Below are positions 1 through 6,833 of a stretch of 24,347 nucleotides of DNA, in pieces (within the stretch, counting starts at the first letter, position 1; every line of letters begins with the position of its first letter). Source of the stretch: an uncultured Collinsella sp. GTDB lineage: Bacteria; Actinomycetota; Coriobacteriia; Coriobacteriales; Coriobacteriaceae. The stretch is from positions 1 to 24,347 of the forward strand of contig CAKUGH010000022.1 of the NCBI GenBank assembly GCA_934654605.1, given 5' to 3'. Both the position numbers and the translations under genes were made by a program. The notes under the pieces are model-generated. The model saw nothing but the letters and a program-made list of their open reading frames with translations, was not told the origin of the DNA and made no database searches.

Positions 1-79
1 GCGTGGAGCTGCACGGTAACGTGCAGACAAGATAAATGACCGTTCACGACAGAACCCGGCTTATAGGCCCACTCAGCAC
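1..79 (+). ncRNA. rnpB: RNase P RNA, 3' end (5' part outside window)
   Basis: This is the 3' portion of the catalytic RNA of RNase P, which removes 5' leaders from pre-tRNAs. The stretch at about 31-70 contains the conserved 3' block of bacterial type A RNase P RNA: GATAAATGACCGTTCACGAC followed by AGAACCCGGCTTATAGGCC. It closely resembles the end of E. coli M1 RNA. A short hairpin, GCTGCACGGTAACGTGCAG, lies at about 8-26. A run of six T at 80-85 directly follows and fits transcription termination. The 5' end lies outside the window, and the exact 3' end is estimated from the T run. Confidence 0.92.
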
Positions 80-93
80 TTTTTTGACGCTGC

Positions 94-191
94 GACGGCG
101 TCAGCTGGCCGATTTGGCGCTCATTCGTCGGTCGCCGCCATAAGGCGTGCTCCCTCCTCTTTCGGGCCAAATCGACTCAGCTGACGCCGTC
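94..191. repeat. Long imperfect inverted repeat with internal hairpin
   Basis: A 14-bp perfect inverted repeat (GACGGCGTCAGCTG at 94-107, complement at 178-191) continues inward. A second block, CGATTTGGC at 110-118, pairs with 166-174. The loop contains a small hairpin (CGCC-ATAA-GGCG, 136-147) and the stretch GCTCCCTCCTCTTTC (149-163). It lies between the RNase P RNA and yigZ. No coding capacity was recognised. A similar layout and the same CTCCTCTTTC tract occur at 15621-15722, so this may be a dispersed palindromic element. Confidence 0.7.
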
Positions 192-386
192 TCGCTGTAT
201 TTGCCTGGTCATCGGCGGTTCTATTGCTGTTACTGGCTCGGCTTTCAAGGCACCTTGCTCGCGCTGGCGGGTTCTCGCTTTCGTTGACGGAATCATCGGC
301 ATTTCCGTTCTAGTTAGCGAGGGTACCAGTGCTGCCTTTGCCGTATTATTGAGGCTGTTTGTTGCTTTGCTTTTGTTTGAGGGGCT
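192..386. other. Intergenic region before yigZ, no gene seen
   Basis: Together with the palindrome to its left, this fills the gap of about 300 bases between rnpB and yigZ. TTGACG at 284-289 and TATTAT at 344-349 resemble promoter hexamers, but they do not form a well-spaced pair. No RNA gene or convincing small ORF was recognised. Confidence 0.5.
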
Positions 387-1025
387 TTGTTGGACAGCTA
401 TTTTACTTTGCAATCGAATGTTGAGGCTATGGGCGAGTTTGTCGAACGCAAGAGTCGGTTTATTGCCCAGCTGGTCCATATTGAGTCCGAGGACGAGGCA
501 AACGCCTTTATCGAGATGGTTCGCAAGCGTCGCTACGATGCTCGACATAATGTGCCCGCGTGGATTTTGGTCGATGGGCGCGAGCGACAGAGCGACGACG
601 GTGAACCGAGCCGCACGAGCGGTATGCCCACGCTCGAGGTGCTTCGTGGCGCGGGGCTCAAAAACGTATGCTGTGTGGTGACGCGTTATTTTGGCGGCAC
701 GCTGCTGGGACCGGGCGGTCTGGTGCGTGCCTATACGGCGGCGACGCAGGCGGCGGTTGCGGCTGCGCAGGAAGCCGGGCAGATCGTTGAGATGACGAGC
801 GTCGTGCCCGTTGACGTGCATGTTGCCTATCCGCAGTATGAGCAGGTGCTTCGTTTGGCGCAGGACTCAGGTGCCAAGGTTTCGGACACTGACTACGAGG
901 ACGCCGTGACACTTCACTTGGTGTTTAAGGCGGGGGAGCAGGAGCCGTTTTGCACTAAGATGCGCGAGCTTATGGCTGGCCGCGAGGAGATCGAGGTCGG
1001 CGCTCCCGAGTTTGCCGAGTTTTAA
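387..1025 (+). CDS. yigZ: YigZ/IMPACT family protein (UPF0029)
   Basis: The predicted product is a 212-residue cytosolic protein of the YigZ/IMPACT family. The family is conserved but its bacterial role is poorly defined, with links to translation and stress through the eukaryotic IMPACT proteins. Visible signatures are the early ERKSRFIA segment (about 20-27), SDDGEPSRTSGMPTLEVL (about 69-86) and the glycine-rich block VVTRYFGGTLLGPGGLVRAY (about 97-116), all diagnostic of the N-terminal UPF0029 domain. A C-terminal ferredoxin-like region follows. Length is normal. The start is TTG at 387 or the adjacent TTG at 390. GAGGGG at 379-384 is suitably placed, and the resulting N-terminus (LDSYFTL) resembles Bacillus homologues. 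An internal ATG at 429 would remove conserved residues. The gene appears to be monocistronic and ends at a strong hairpin terminator. Confidence 0.9.
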   Translation: MLDSYFTLQSNVEAMGEFVERKSRFIAQLVHIESEDEANAFIEMVRKRRYDARHNVPAWILVDGRERQSDDGEPSRTSGMPTLEVLRGAGLKNVCCVVTRYFGGTLLGPGGLVRAYTAATQAAVAAAQEAGQIVEMTSVVPVDVHVAYPQYEQVLRLAQDSGAKVSDTDYEDAVTLHLVFKAGEQEPFCTKMRELMAGREEIEVGAPEFAEF

Positions 1026-1029
1026 CGGT

Positions 1030-1082
1030 GACGGCCGGCGTGCCATGGGATATCCCAGGCGCGCCGGCCGTCGCATTTTTGT
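1030..1082 (+). terminator. Rho-independent terminator after yigZ
   Basis: An 11-bp perfect stem (GACGGCCGGCG at 1030-1040 with 1062-1072) encloses a second small palindrome (TGGGATATCCCA). It is followed by ATTTTTG. It sits between the convergent ends of yigZ and the minus-strand cysteine protein. Confidence 0.85.
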
Positions 1083-1091
1083 TGCTGTCGT

Positions 1092-1538
1092 TTACTCGGC
1101 GAGCTGCTTCAGCACGTCGCAGGCGATCTCGACGGCATCGTCGATGCAGCCGGGGCAGCTGCGGAGCGGACCCTGGTCCGAGCCAATGCCCTTGAGCGTG
1201 CCGCAGATAGTCGTCGTGTTCTTCTCGCCAAAACGCTTGGCGATCTCACGCGACAGCTTGTAGGTCTGCCCCTTGGTCTTGGGGTTTTCCATGCCGTCGC
1301 TCATCACGAAGCCCATGATGGCCACAGCGCCCGAGATGGCGCCGCAGGTCTCGGTCATGCCGCCCATGCCGGCGCCGAAGCCCTCGGTGAGGGCGAACGC
1401 GGTCTCGGGGTCGAGCCCAACGGCGGGCGCGAGCGTGCAGGCGACGGCCTGGGCGCAGTTAAAGCCTCGAGTGTGGTATTCGGCAGCCTGAGCCTGACAG
1501 GCGGCGGTGTCGAGCAGGGTGGTATCGATCTGTTTCAT
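1092..1538 (-). CDS. C-GCAxxG-C-C family cysteine protein
   Basis: This 148-residue protein matches the C_GCAxxG_C_C family, small redox or metal-binding proteins common in anaerobes and lacking a firm biochemical role. The family cysteines are visible: GFNCAQAV (C28), ETCGAISGA (C65, the 'GCAxxG'-type segment), ICGTLKG (C112), and C128 and C131 near the C-terminus. The glycine-rich GFGAGMGGM segment (about 53-61) is also typical. The ATG at 1538 is chosen because GGAG lies just upstream on the minus strand (AAGGAGAAGCAC before ATG). Longer forms would add about 49 residues without similarity to the family. It is divergent from the sulfhydrylase gene. A possible -10 (TACTAT on the minus strand, 1570-1575) lies upstream. 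A role in sulfur or metal redox chemistry is inference only. Confidence 0.85.
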   Translation of the reverse strand: MKQIDTTLLDTAACQAQAAEYHTRGFNCAQAVACTLAPAVGLDPETAFALTEGFGAGMGGMTETCGAISGAVAIMGFVMSDGMENPKTKGQTYKLSREIAKRFGEKNTTTICGTLKGIGSDQGPLRSCPGCIDDAVEIACDVLKQLAE

Positions 1539-1654
1539 GTGCTTCTCCTTGGTCACGGTGTACCCGCCTATAGTACCCTCGTCAGCGCGTTTGCTCACCG
1601 AGACACGCATGCATATTTGCTCGACGAATGCCATCGAACATTTTCTTAAGATTC

Positions 1655-1683
1655 GGGACAAATAAACCTGATTACTTTGTCCC
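1655..1683. promoter_or_regulatory. Inverted repeat between divergent genes (candidate operator)
   Basis: GGGACAAA at 1655-1662 is the exact complement of TTTGTCCC at 1676-1683, with a 13-base AT-rich spacer. It lies in the 233-base divergent intergenic region between the cysteine protein and the sulfhydrylase, which suits a shared operator. It has no T tail, so it is unlikely to be a terminator. No SAM or cobalamin riboswitch pattern was recognised in this leader. Confidence 0.4.
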
Positions 1684-1771
1684 ATAACCTATCTGCAGGA
1701 TGGGTTGAGAGGGGTGCGGGGTAGCGGTATCGTGAACCGAATAAAACAAAACCCAAGTAAGGGAGTTGGAT

Positions 1772-3055
1772 ATGAGCGAGCAGACCATCGGTACGACGTG
1801 TGTTCAGGGCGGTTATCGCCCGGGCGATGCAGAGCCGCGTCAGGTGCCTATCTACCAGTCAACCACGTGGAAGTACGACACGTCCGAGCACATGGGCAAG
1901 CTGTTTGACCTGGAGGAGTCGGGCTACTTCTACAGCCGTCTGCAGAACCCCACGTGCGATCTGGTTGCCGCTAAGATCTGCGAGATGGAGGGCGGCACCG
2001 CTGCGATGCTCACGAGCTCGGGCATGGCTGCGAACTTCCTTGCGATCTTTAACGTTGCCGGCGCCGGCGATCACGTGGTCGCGAGTTCTGCCATCTACGG
2101 CGGCACCTACAACCTGCTCGCCCACACCATGGGCCGTATGGGTGTCACCTGCACGTTTGTTGCCCCCGACTGCACCGACGAGGAGCTCGAGGCTGCCTTC
2201 CAGCCCAACACCAAGCTCGTCTTTGGCGAGACCATCGCCAATCCCGCCCTCGCCGTGCTCGACATTGAGCGTTTTGCCAAGGCCGCGCACGACCACGGCG
2301 TGCCGCTGATGGTCGACAACACCTTCCCGACGCCCGTGATGTGCCGTCCCTTTGAGTGGGGCGCCGACATCGTCACGCACTCTACCACTAAGTACATGGA
2401 TGGGCATGCGGCCTACCTGGGTGGCGTGATCGTCGATCACGGCCAGTTTGATTGGATGGCCCATGCGGACAAGTTCCCGGGTCTCACCACGCCCGACGAG
2501 AGCTACCATGGCGTGACCTATGCCGAGAAGTTCGGTCGCGAGGGTGCCTTCATTACCAAGGCCACCGCGCAGCTCATGCGCGACCTTGGCCCCATGCAGA
2601 ACCCGCAGGCGGCGTTCTTCCTGAACAGCTCGCTCGAGAGCCTGCACGTGCGCATGCCGCGTCATTGCGAGAACGGACTGGCGGTCGCCAAGTTCCTGCA
2701 GAGCCACCCCAAGGTGCGCTTTGTGAGCTATCCGGGCCTGGAAGGCGACAAATACTACGACATGGCTCAGAAGTACATGCCCAACGGTACGTGCGGCGTC
2801 GTTAGCTTTGGCTTTACCGGTGGTCGTGCGGCGGCCGAGACCTTTATGAAGAGCCTCAAGCTCGCCCAGATTGCCACGCATGTAGCCGATGCGCGCACCT
2901 GCTGCCTGCATCCGGCAAACGCCACGCATCGCCAGATGAACGATGAGGAGCTCATTGCCTGCGGTATCTCCGCCGATATGGTGCGCCTGTCGTGCGGCTT
3001 GGAGGACACGGCCGATCTGATTGCCGACCTTGAGCAGGCGCTCGAGCAGTGCTAG
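1772..3055 (+). CDS. metY: O-acetylhomoserine sulfhydrylase (PLP-dependent)
   Basis: This is a 427-residue cytosolic PLP enzyme of the Cys/Met metabolism family. It likely converts O-acetylhomoserine plus sulfide (or methanethiol) to homocysteine (or methionine). Visible features are YSRLQNPT (54-61, phosphate contact from the neighbouring subunit), SSGMAAN (82-88), the cofactor aspartate in VDNTF (D182), and the PLP lysine in THSTTKYMDGH (K207). The insertion with FPGLTTPDESYHG after the lysine and the overall length favour the MetY branch over cystathionine gamma-synthase or lyase. Methionine gamma-lyase is the main alternative. The ATG at 1772 is preceded by GGGAG at suitable spacing, and an in-frame TTG at 1766 is less likely. 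The gene stands alone, ends at a terminator, and is divergent from the cysteine protein. Confidence 0.88.
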   Translation: MSEQTIGTTCVQGGYRPGDAEPRQVPIYQSTTWKYDTSEHMGKLFDLEESGYFYSRLQNPTCDLVAAKICEMEGGTAAMLTSSGMAANFLAIFNVAGAGDHVVASSAIYGGTYNLLAHTMGRMGVTCTFVAPDCTDEELEAAFQPNTKLVFGETIANPALAVLDIERFAKAAHDHGVPLMVDNTFPTPVMCRPFEWGADIVTHSTTKYMDGHAAYLGGVIVDHGQFDWMAHADKFPGLTTPDESYHGVTYAEKFGREGAFITKATAQLMRDLGPMQNPQAAFFLNSSLESLHVRMPRHCENGLAVAKFLQSHPKVRFVSYPGLEGDKYYDMAQKYMPNGTCGVVSFGFTGGRAAAETFMKSLKLAQIATHVADARTCCLHPANATHRQMNDEELIACGISADMVRLSCGLEDTADLIADLEQALEQC

Positions 3056-3124
3056 GCTAGCGTGCGTGCGAGGCGTGGGACGGCTTTTCGGCTGACGACG
3101 TCCTCATAGTTCCGATTCCGTAGG

Positions 3125-3171
3125 CGGGACCCCGATCGTGACCGTTTGTAGGCGATTGGGGTCCCGTTTTT
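3125..3171 (+). terminator. Rho-independent terminator after the sulfhydrylase gene
   Basis: CGGGACCCCGATCG at 3125-3138 pairs with CGATTGGGGTCCCG at 3153-3166 (one G-T wobble). TTTTT follows at 3167-3171. It separates the sulfhydrylase gene from the MFS exporter. Confidence 0.9.
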
Positions 3172-3196
3172 GCGTTGCACGATAGAAAGGATATAT

Positions 3197-4501
3197 ATGG
3201 AGAAAACTGCCGAGCAGCTGCGCCGCGAACACATTGCCCTGGAGGGCGACACCCACGGTAAGAATAAATGGGCGATTCTGTTCACCGTGCTCGTCATGAC
3301 CTTTATGGCGTGTCTGGATGCGAGCATCGTGACGGTGGCGCTTCCGGTGATGCAAAAGGAGCTGGGTGTGGGTCTCGACCGCATTCAGCTCGTGAGCTCG
3401 GCGTATCTGCTCGCGACGTGCGTCGCCATGCTGCCGTTTGGCCGCTTGGGCGATGTGCGCGGCAAGGTGAATGTGTTCCAGCTTGGTGTGATCGTCTTTA
3501 CGGGTGGCTCGCTGCTTTGCGGGCTTTCGACTTCGCTCGAGGTGCTTATCTTGGCGCGTATCGTGCAGGGCATTGGCTGTGCCGCCGCGATGGCCAACAA
3601 TATGGGCATCATCACCGAGTCGTTTCCGGCGCGTGAGCGCGGTCGTGCCATGGGCATTCTGGCGACCTTTGTGGCTCTTGGCATGATGTGCGGCCCCGTG
3701 CTCGGCGGCGTACTCGTGGCAAGTTTTCCCTGGGAGAGCATCTTTCTCATCAACCTTCCCATTGGCGTCATCTCGTTTATCGTGGGACTCTACACGCTGC
3801 CGCATGTCAAGCCGGAGGCTGGCGAACGCCCTATGCCGTTGACAGAGGCGGCGCGTCGCTGCTTTGCGAGCTCGGCTTTCACGATTAACCTGGCTTGCAT
3901 GCTTATCGTGTTCGTGGGTATCGGTGCCTCCGAGTTTGTGCTGCCGTTCTACTTTCAGGATGCCCACGGCTTTAGCTCCGATATCTCCGGCCTGTTGTTT
4001 TTGGCGATGCCGGTCGTGAATGCCTTTGTGGGCCCGCTTTCGGGCTCGGTGTCCGACCGTGTTGGTTGTGAAGCGCCCACGGCCGTTGGCCTGGGCGTGT
4101 ACGTGTGCGGTCTCTTTGCGGTGAGCATGCTTGACGAGCACTCTTCCATCTTGATGATCGTGTGCTGCGTCGCGTTTATGTCGTGCGGCACGTCGATCTT
4201 CCAGAGTCCCAATAATTCGCTGTATATGGGTTCGGCTCCGCGTGAGGCGCTTGGCTTTGCGGGCAGCTTGGGCAGCTTGGCGCGCTATGCGGGCATAGCG
4301 CTGGGTATTACGGCGGCGTCGCGCATCCTGTATGGACAGACGAGCGCGGTAATGGGTAAGACGGTCACGAGCTATGTGGCGGGCCGTCCGGATGTGTTCC
4401 TCTTTGGCTTCCGTTTGGTATTCTACGTGCTGATGGCCGTTGCTACTGTGGGCTTTGCGCTCACATTGGTACGTTTGGTGAGGACGCGCGCCCGCCATTA
4501 G
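3197..4501 (+). CDS. MFS transporter, drug:H+ antiporter type
   Basis: This 434-residue integral membrane protein of the major facilitator superfamily likely exports drugs or metabolites using the proton gradient. Visible features are the first-helix segment LDASIVTVALPVM (aspartate D1 motif), loop 2-3 motif A (GRLGDVRGK), and the antiporter motif C in helix 5 (GMMCGPVLGGVLV), followed by repeated hydrophobic segments to the C-terminus. The D1 motif resembles the DHA2 family. The length suits 12 helices, whereas many DHA2 members have 14, so substrate and subfamily are uncertain. The ATG at 3197 is preceded by GAAAGG (3185-3190). The gene is probably transcribed alone, and no regulator gene is adjacent. 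Confidence 0.88.
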   Translation: MEKTAEQLRREHIALEGDTHGKNKWAILFTVLVMTFMACLDASIVTVALPVMQKELGVGLDRIQLVSSAYLLATCVAMLPFGRLGDVRGKVNVFQLGVIVFTGGSLLCGLSTSLEVLILARIVQGIGCAAAMANNMGIITESFPARERGRAMGILATFVALGMMCGPVLGGVLVASFPWESIFLINLPIGVISFIVGLYTLPHVKPEAGERPMPLTEAARRCFASSAFTINLACMLIVFVGIGASEFVLPFYFQDAHGFSSDISGLLFLAMPVVNAFVGPLSGSVSDRVGCEAPTAVGLGVYVCGLFAVSMLDEHSSILMIVCCVAFMSCGTSIFQSPNNSLYMGSAPREALGFAGSLGSLARYAGIALGITAASRILYGQTSAVMGKTVTSYVAGRPDVFLFGFRLVFYVLMAVATVGFALTLVRLVRTRARH

Positions 4502-4594
4502 TGGTTGGGGCTGTCTGCCACGTATTCGCGCCGTCTCAAAAAACTGGTTTGTGGTGCGATGCGGCTTGTGGGACGGGCGGGGGTCGGTCCGTGG

Positions 4595-4600
4595 TAGACT
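4595..4600 (+). promoter_or_regulatory. Candidate -10 element before xpt
   Basis: TAGACT at 4595-4600 is preceded by TGG, giving an extended -10 (TGnTAGACT) about 55 bases before the xpt start. No good -35 is visible. No purine riboswitch sequence was recognised between it and the gene. Confidence 0.35.
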
Positions 4601-4655
4601 ATCGAACAACGTTTATTAATCGCGCGGTATCGTTGCCGCGAGAAGGGGTTGCGCC

Positions 4656-5234
4656 ATGCAGGAGCTTGAGGATCGTATTCGCCATGACGGCATCGTAAAG
4701 GCCGGTAACGTCCTTAAGGTTGATGCCTTCCTCAACCACCAGTGCGACGTTGAGCTGTTCGACCACATGGGCGCCGAGTGGGCCCGTTTGTTCAAGGATG
4801 TCGAGATCAACAAGATCCTGACGATTGAGGCTTCGGGCATTGGCATGGCCTGCATCGCGGCTCAGCATTTTGGCGGTGTGCCGGTGGTCTTTGCCAAGAA
4901 GGCGCAGTCCATCAACCTCGACGGCGAGCAGTATGCCACGACCATCTACTCCTTTACCAAGCAAAAGGAGTATCCGGTCATCGTTGGCAAGCGTTTCCTG
5001 TCCGAGGGCGACAAGGTCCTGATCATCGACGACTTCTTGGCCAACGGCTGCGCGCTCGAGGGTCTCATCAAGATCTGCGAGGCTGCGGGTGCCGAGGTGT
5101 CCGGTATTGGCATTGCCGTGGAGAAGGGCTTCCAGGGCGGCGGCGATAAGCTCCGCGAGCGCGGCTTCCGCGTCGAGAGCCTGGCTCGTATCGCCGATAT
5201 GGACTGTGAGACCGGCGAGATCACCTTCGCCTAG
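4656..5234 (+). CDS. xpt: Xanthine phosphoribosyltransferase
   Basis: This 192-residue cytosolic enzyme salvages xanthine: xanthine plus PRPP gives XMP. The PRPP-binding motif is [13 protein letters not shown] (121-133), with paired acidic residues followed by a small-residue loop. The N-terminus and the base-binding segment [13 protein letters not shown] (58-69) match Xpt of Gram-positive bacteria. The length is standard at about 190 residues. The ATG at 4656 follows AGAAGGGG at about 4641-4648. It is flanked by the MFS exporter upstream and the GGQ protein downstream, with a terminator after it. Neighbouring genes give no purine operon context. Confidence 0.94.
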   Translation: MQELEDRIRHDGIVKAGNVLKVDAFLNHQCDVELFDHMGAEWARLFKDVEINKILTIEASGIGMACIAAQHFGGVPVVFAKKAQSINLDGEQYATTIYSFTKQKEYPVIVGKRFLSEGDKVLIIDDFLANGCALEGLIKICEAAGAEVSGIGIAVEKGFQGGGDKLRERGFRVESLARIADMDCETGEITFA

Positions 5235-5262
5235 GCGCGCAACACAAGCGATTGGTATGCGA

Positions 5263-5297
5263 TGTGACAAAGGGACTTTCCCTTTGTCACATTTTTT
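5263..5297 (+). terminator. Rho-independent terminator after xpt
   Basis: TGTGACAAAGGGA (5263-5275) and its exact complement (5279-5291) form a 13-bp stem with a 3-base loop, followed by TTTTTT at 5292-5297. The core CAAAGGGA/TCCCTTTG recurs in the hairpin at 16937-16967. Confidence 0.93.
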
Positions 5298-5317
5298 GTA
5301 TGAGGGGAGGTATTGAT

Positions 5318-5698
5318 ATGGATGAGAACAAGATGGGATGGCGCGAGTATGCGCGCTATGCCGAGATGTCGGCCGAGGAGTTGGCGCGCGATTGCGAGGT
5401 GCAGGTGTTTCGCGCGACGGGTCCGGGCGGGCAGGGAGTGAACACGACGGACTCGGCGGTGCGTATGAAGCATGGGCCCACGGGGATTGTCGTGACGGCG
5501 CGCGAGAGCCGTAGCCAGTTTCAGAATCGCGCAAGCTGCCTGCGTAAGCTGCGCGCTGAGCTGGAGCGTCGCGGGCGTCCACCGCGCCGACGCGTAAAGA
5601 CTAAGGTTCCTCTGCGCTCTCGCCAGCGCAGGCTCAATGACAAGCACTTCAACGCCATCAAAAAGGCCAACCGTCGCAAGCCGGGCAGCGACGAATAG
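5318..5698 (+). CDS. Stand-alone GGQ-domain release-factor-like protein
   Basis: This 126-residue protein of the RF-1 domain family lacks the stop-codon-recognition domains of RF1/RF2. The catalytic loop GPGGQGVN (35-42) positions a glutamine to hydrolyse peptidyl-tRNA. It is followed by a lysine/arginine-rich C-terminal tail (about 84-121) of the kind that ArfB-type rescue factors insert into the empty mRNA channel. A role in ribosome rescue is therefore likely but inferred. It is shorter than E. coli ArfB (140 residues) and than RF-H. ATG at 5318 has a strong GGGAGG site (about 5305-5310). The gene sits directly behind the xpt terminator and faces the lipid kinase across a 27-bp palindrome. 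Confidence 0.85.
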   Translation: MDENKMGWREYARYAEMSAEELARDCEVQVFRATGPGGQGVNTTDSAVRMKHGPTGIVVTARESRSQFQNRASCLRKLRAELERRGRPPRRRVKTKVPLRSRQRRLNDKHFNAIKKANRRKPGSDE

Positions 5699-5706
5699 CC
5701 TCCCCA

Positions 5707-5777
5707 TAAGTTGCGGTGAAATAGGGACTGTTTTGCGGCTTTAGCTGCATAAACAGTCCCTATTTCACCGCAACTTA
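5707..5777. repeat. 27-bp perfect palindromic element between convergent genes
   Basis: A 27-base arm at 5707-5733 (starting TAAGTTGCGGTGAAATAGGG) is the exact complement of 5751-5777, with a 17-base centre that itself can form a small hairpin. It fills the gap between the convergent GGQ and lipid kinase genes and could block transcription from both sides, although neither strand has a clear T run. One arm recurs with a single mismatch at about 22720-22746, so it is a dispersed repeat. Confidence 0.85.
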
Positions 5778-5784
5778 GGTGGGG

Positions 5785-6747
5785 TTAGCGGGTTGGGTGC
5801 CAGACTTGGAGGGCGCAGGGTAGGATGTCGACTTCGATGCGTGAGGCGACGATGGGCTCGCCGTCGGCCTGGATGGGGTAGTTGGGCTCCTCGAAGGTGA
5901 GTTCGGCATGGCGGCAGCGGCGCATGCGCACCGGCGGCAGCTTGGTGTGGTGGCCATCCTTGGCCGAAAGGAACATAGGCAGCGCAACTGCACGTGGTAC
6001 GGGGCCGCAGGCGTAGCAGACGTCGAGGATGCCGTCGCAGGGATCGGCATCGGGACAGATGCGATAGCCCGAGCCATAGGTGGGGCCCAGCTGAATTGCC
6101 ATGATAATCGCCCTCACGCGCTCGGCGGGCGCGCCGTCAAAGCTGACTGTCATGGGGTAGTTGCGATAGCGCAGGCCAAACTGCTCAAGTCCCGAGAGGG
6201 TGTAGAGCGGCGCGCCTGTCAAGCCGGTCTTTTTGCGCAGCTCGGTGGTGCCAAGGCCGATGGCAGCATCGAGGCCGACCGAAAGCGTCTGGTCGTAGTA
6301 CTCAACGGTAGCCTCGCCGTTGCCGCTCGCAGGGTTCCATGAGCGAATGCACCCGATGTCCTGACGTTGCAGCTCGCTGGTGAGCAGCGCGCCAAAATCC
6401 TTGCCGGAGAAATCGTCGATACCGAGCGTTTGGGCAAAATCGTTGCCGGAGCCCACGGGCAGGACGGCAAGGGCGGGGCGGGCGTCCTGTTTTTGCGTCA
6501 TAAGCCCGTTGACGACCTCGTGAATCACGCCGTCGCCGCCGAGTGCGATAACGGTGCGATAGCCCTGAGCCTGCGCGGCCAGCTCCTTGGCGTGTCCCAT
6601 ACGCTTGGTCAACACCAGGTCAAACTGGGATGCGCGCGCGGTCATATCCAAAAAGCGCTGCAGGCGTTCGGCAACTTCGCGCGCGGCGCCCGACTGGGCG
6701 GCGGGGTTGGCGATGATGAGCGTGCGGCCAAAATCAGTTACGTGCAT
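5785..6747 (-). CDS. Diacylglycerol kinase family lipid kinase
   Basis: This 320-residue protein of the DAGK catalytic family (YegS/DgkB/BmrU-like) phosphorylates a lipid such as diacylglycerol using ATP, at the inner face of the membrane. The nucleotide motif ALGGDGVIHEVVNGL (68-82) and the PVGSGNDFA segment (97-105) are the family hallmarks. The C-terminal beta-rich lipid-binding half carries GDG-type turns and the late IQADGEP motif. Length is typical. The start ATG at 6747 has GGGAG seven bases upstream on the minus strand. It lies 86 bases downstream of the CLC gene on the same strand and may be co-transcribed. The exact lipid cannot be told from sequence. Confidence 0.9.
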   Translation of the reverse strand: MHVTDFGRTLIIANPAAQSGAAREVAERLQRFLDMTARASQFDLVLTKRMGHAKELAAQAQGYRTVIALGGDGVIHEVVNGLMTQKQDARPALAVLPVGSGNDFAQTLGIDDFSGKDFGALLTSELQRQDIGCIRSWNPASGNGEATVEYYDQTLSVGLDAAIGLGTTELRKKTGLTGAPLYTLSGLEQFGLRYRNYPMTVSFDGAPAERVRAIIMAIQLGPTYGSGYRICPDADPCDGILDVCYACGPVPRAVALPMFLSAKDGHHTKLPPVRMRRCRHAELTFEEPNYPIQADGEPIVASRIEVDILPCALQVWHPTR

Positions 6748-6833
6748 GGGGCGACTCCCGGCGTATGACGTGACGGTGCGGTCGCGCTCGGGTTGCGTTG
6801 CCCCGATTGTGGCTGCACTGCGAATACTAACGT

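Noticed and set aside
4502..4655. Purine riboswitch upstream of xpt
   Set aside because: None of the conserved three-way junction sequences (such as the TATA-A and CCTGA loop segments) could be found in this leader.
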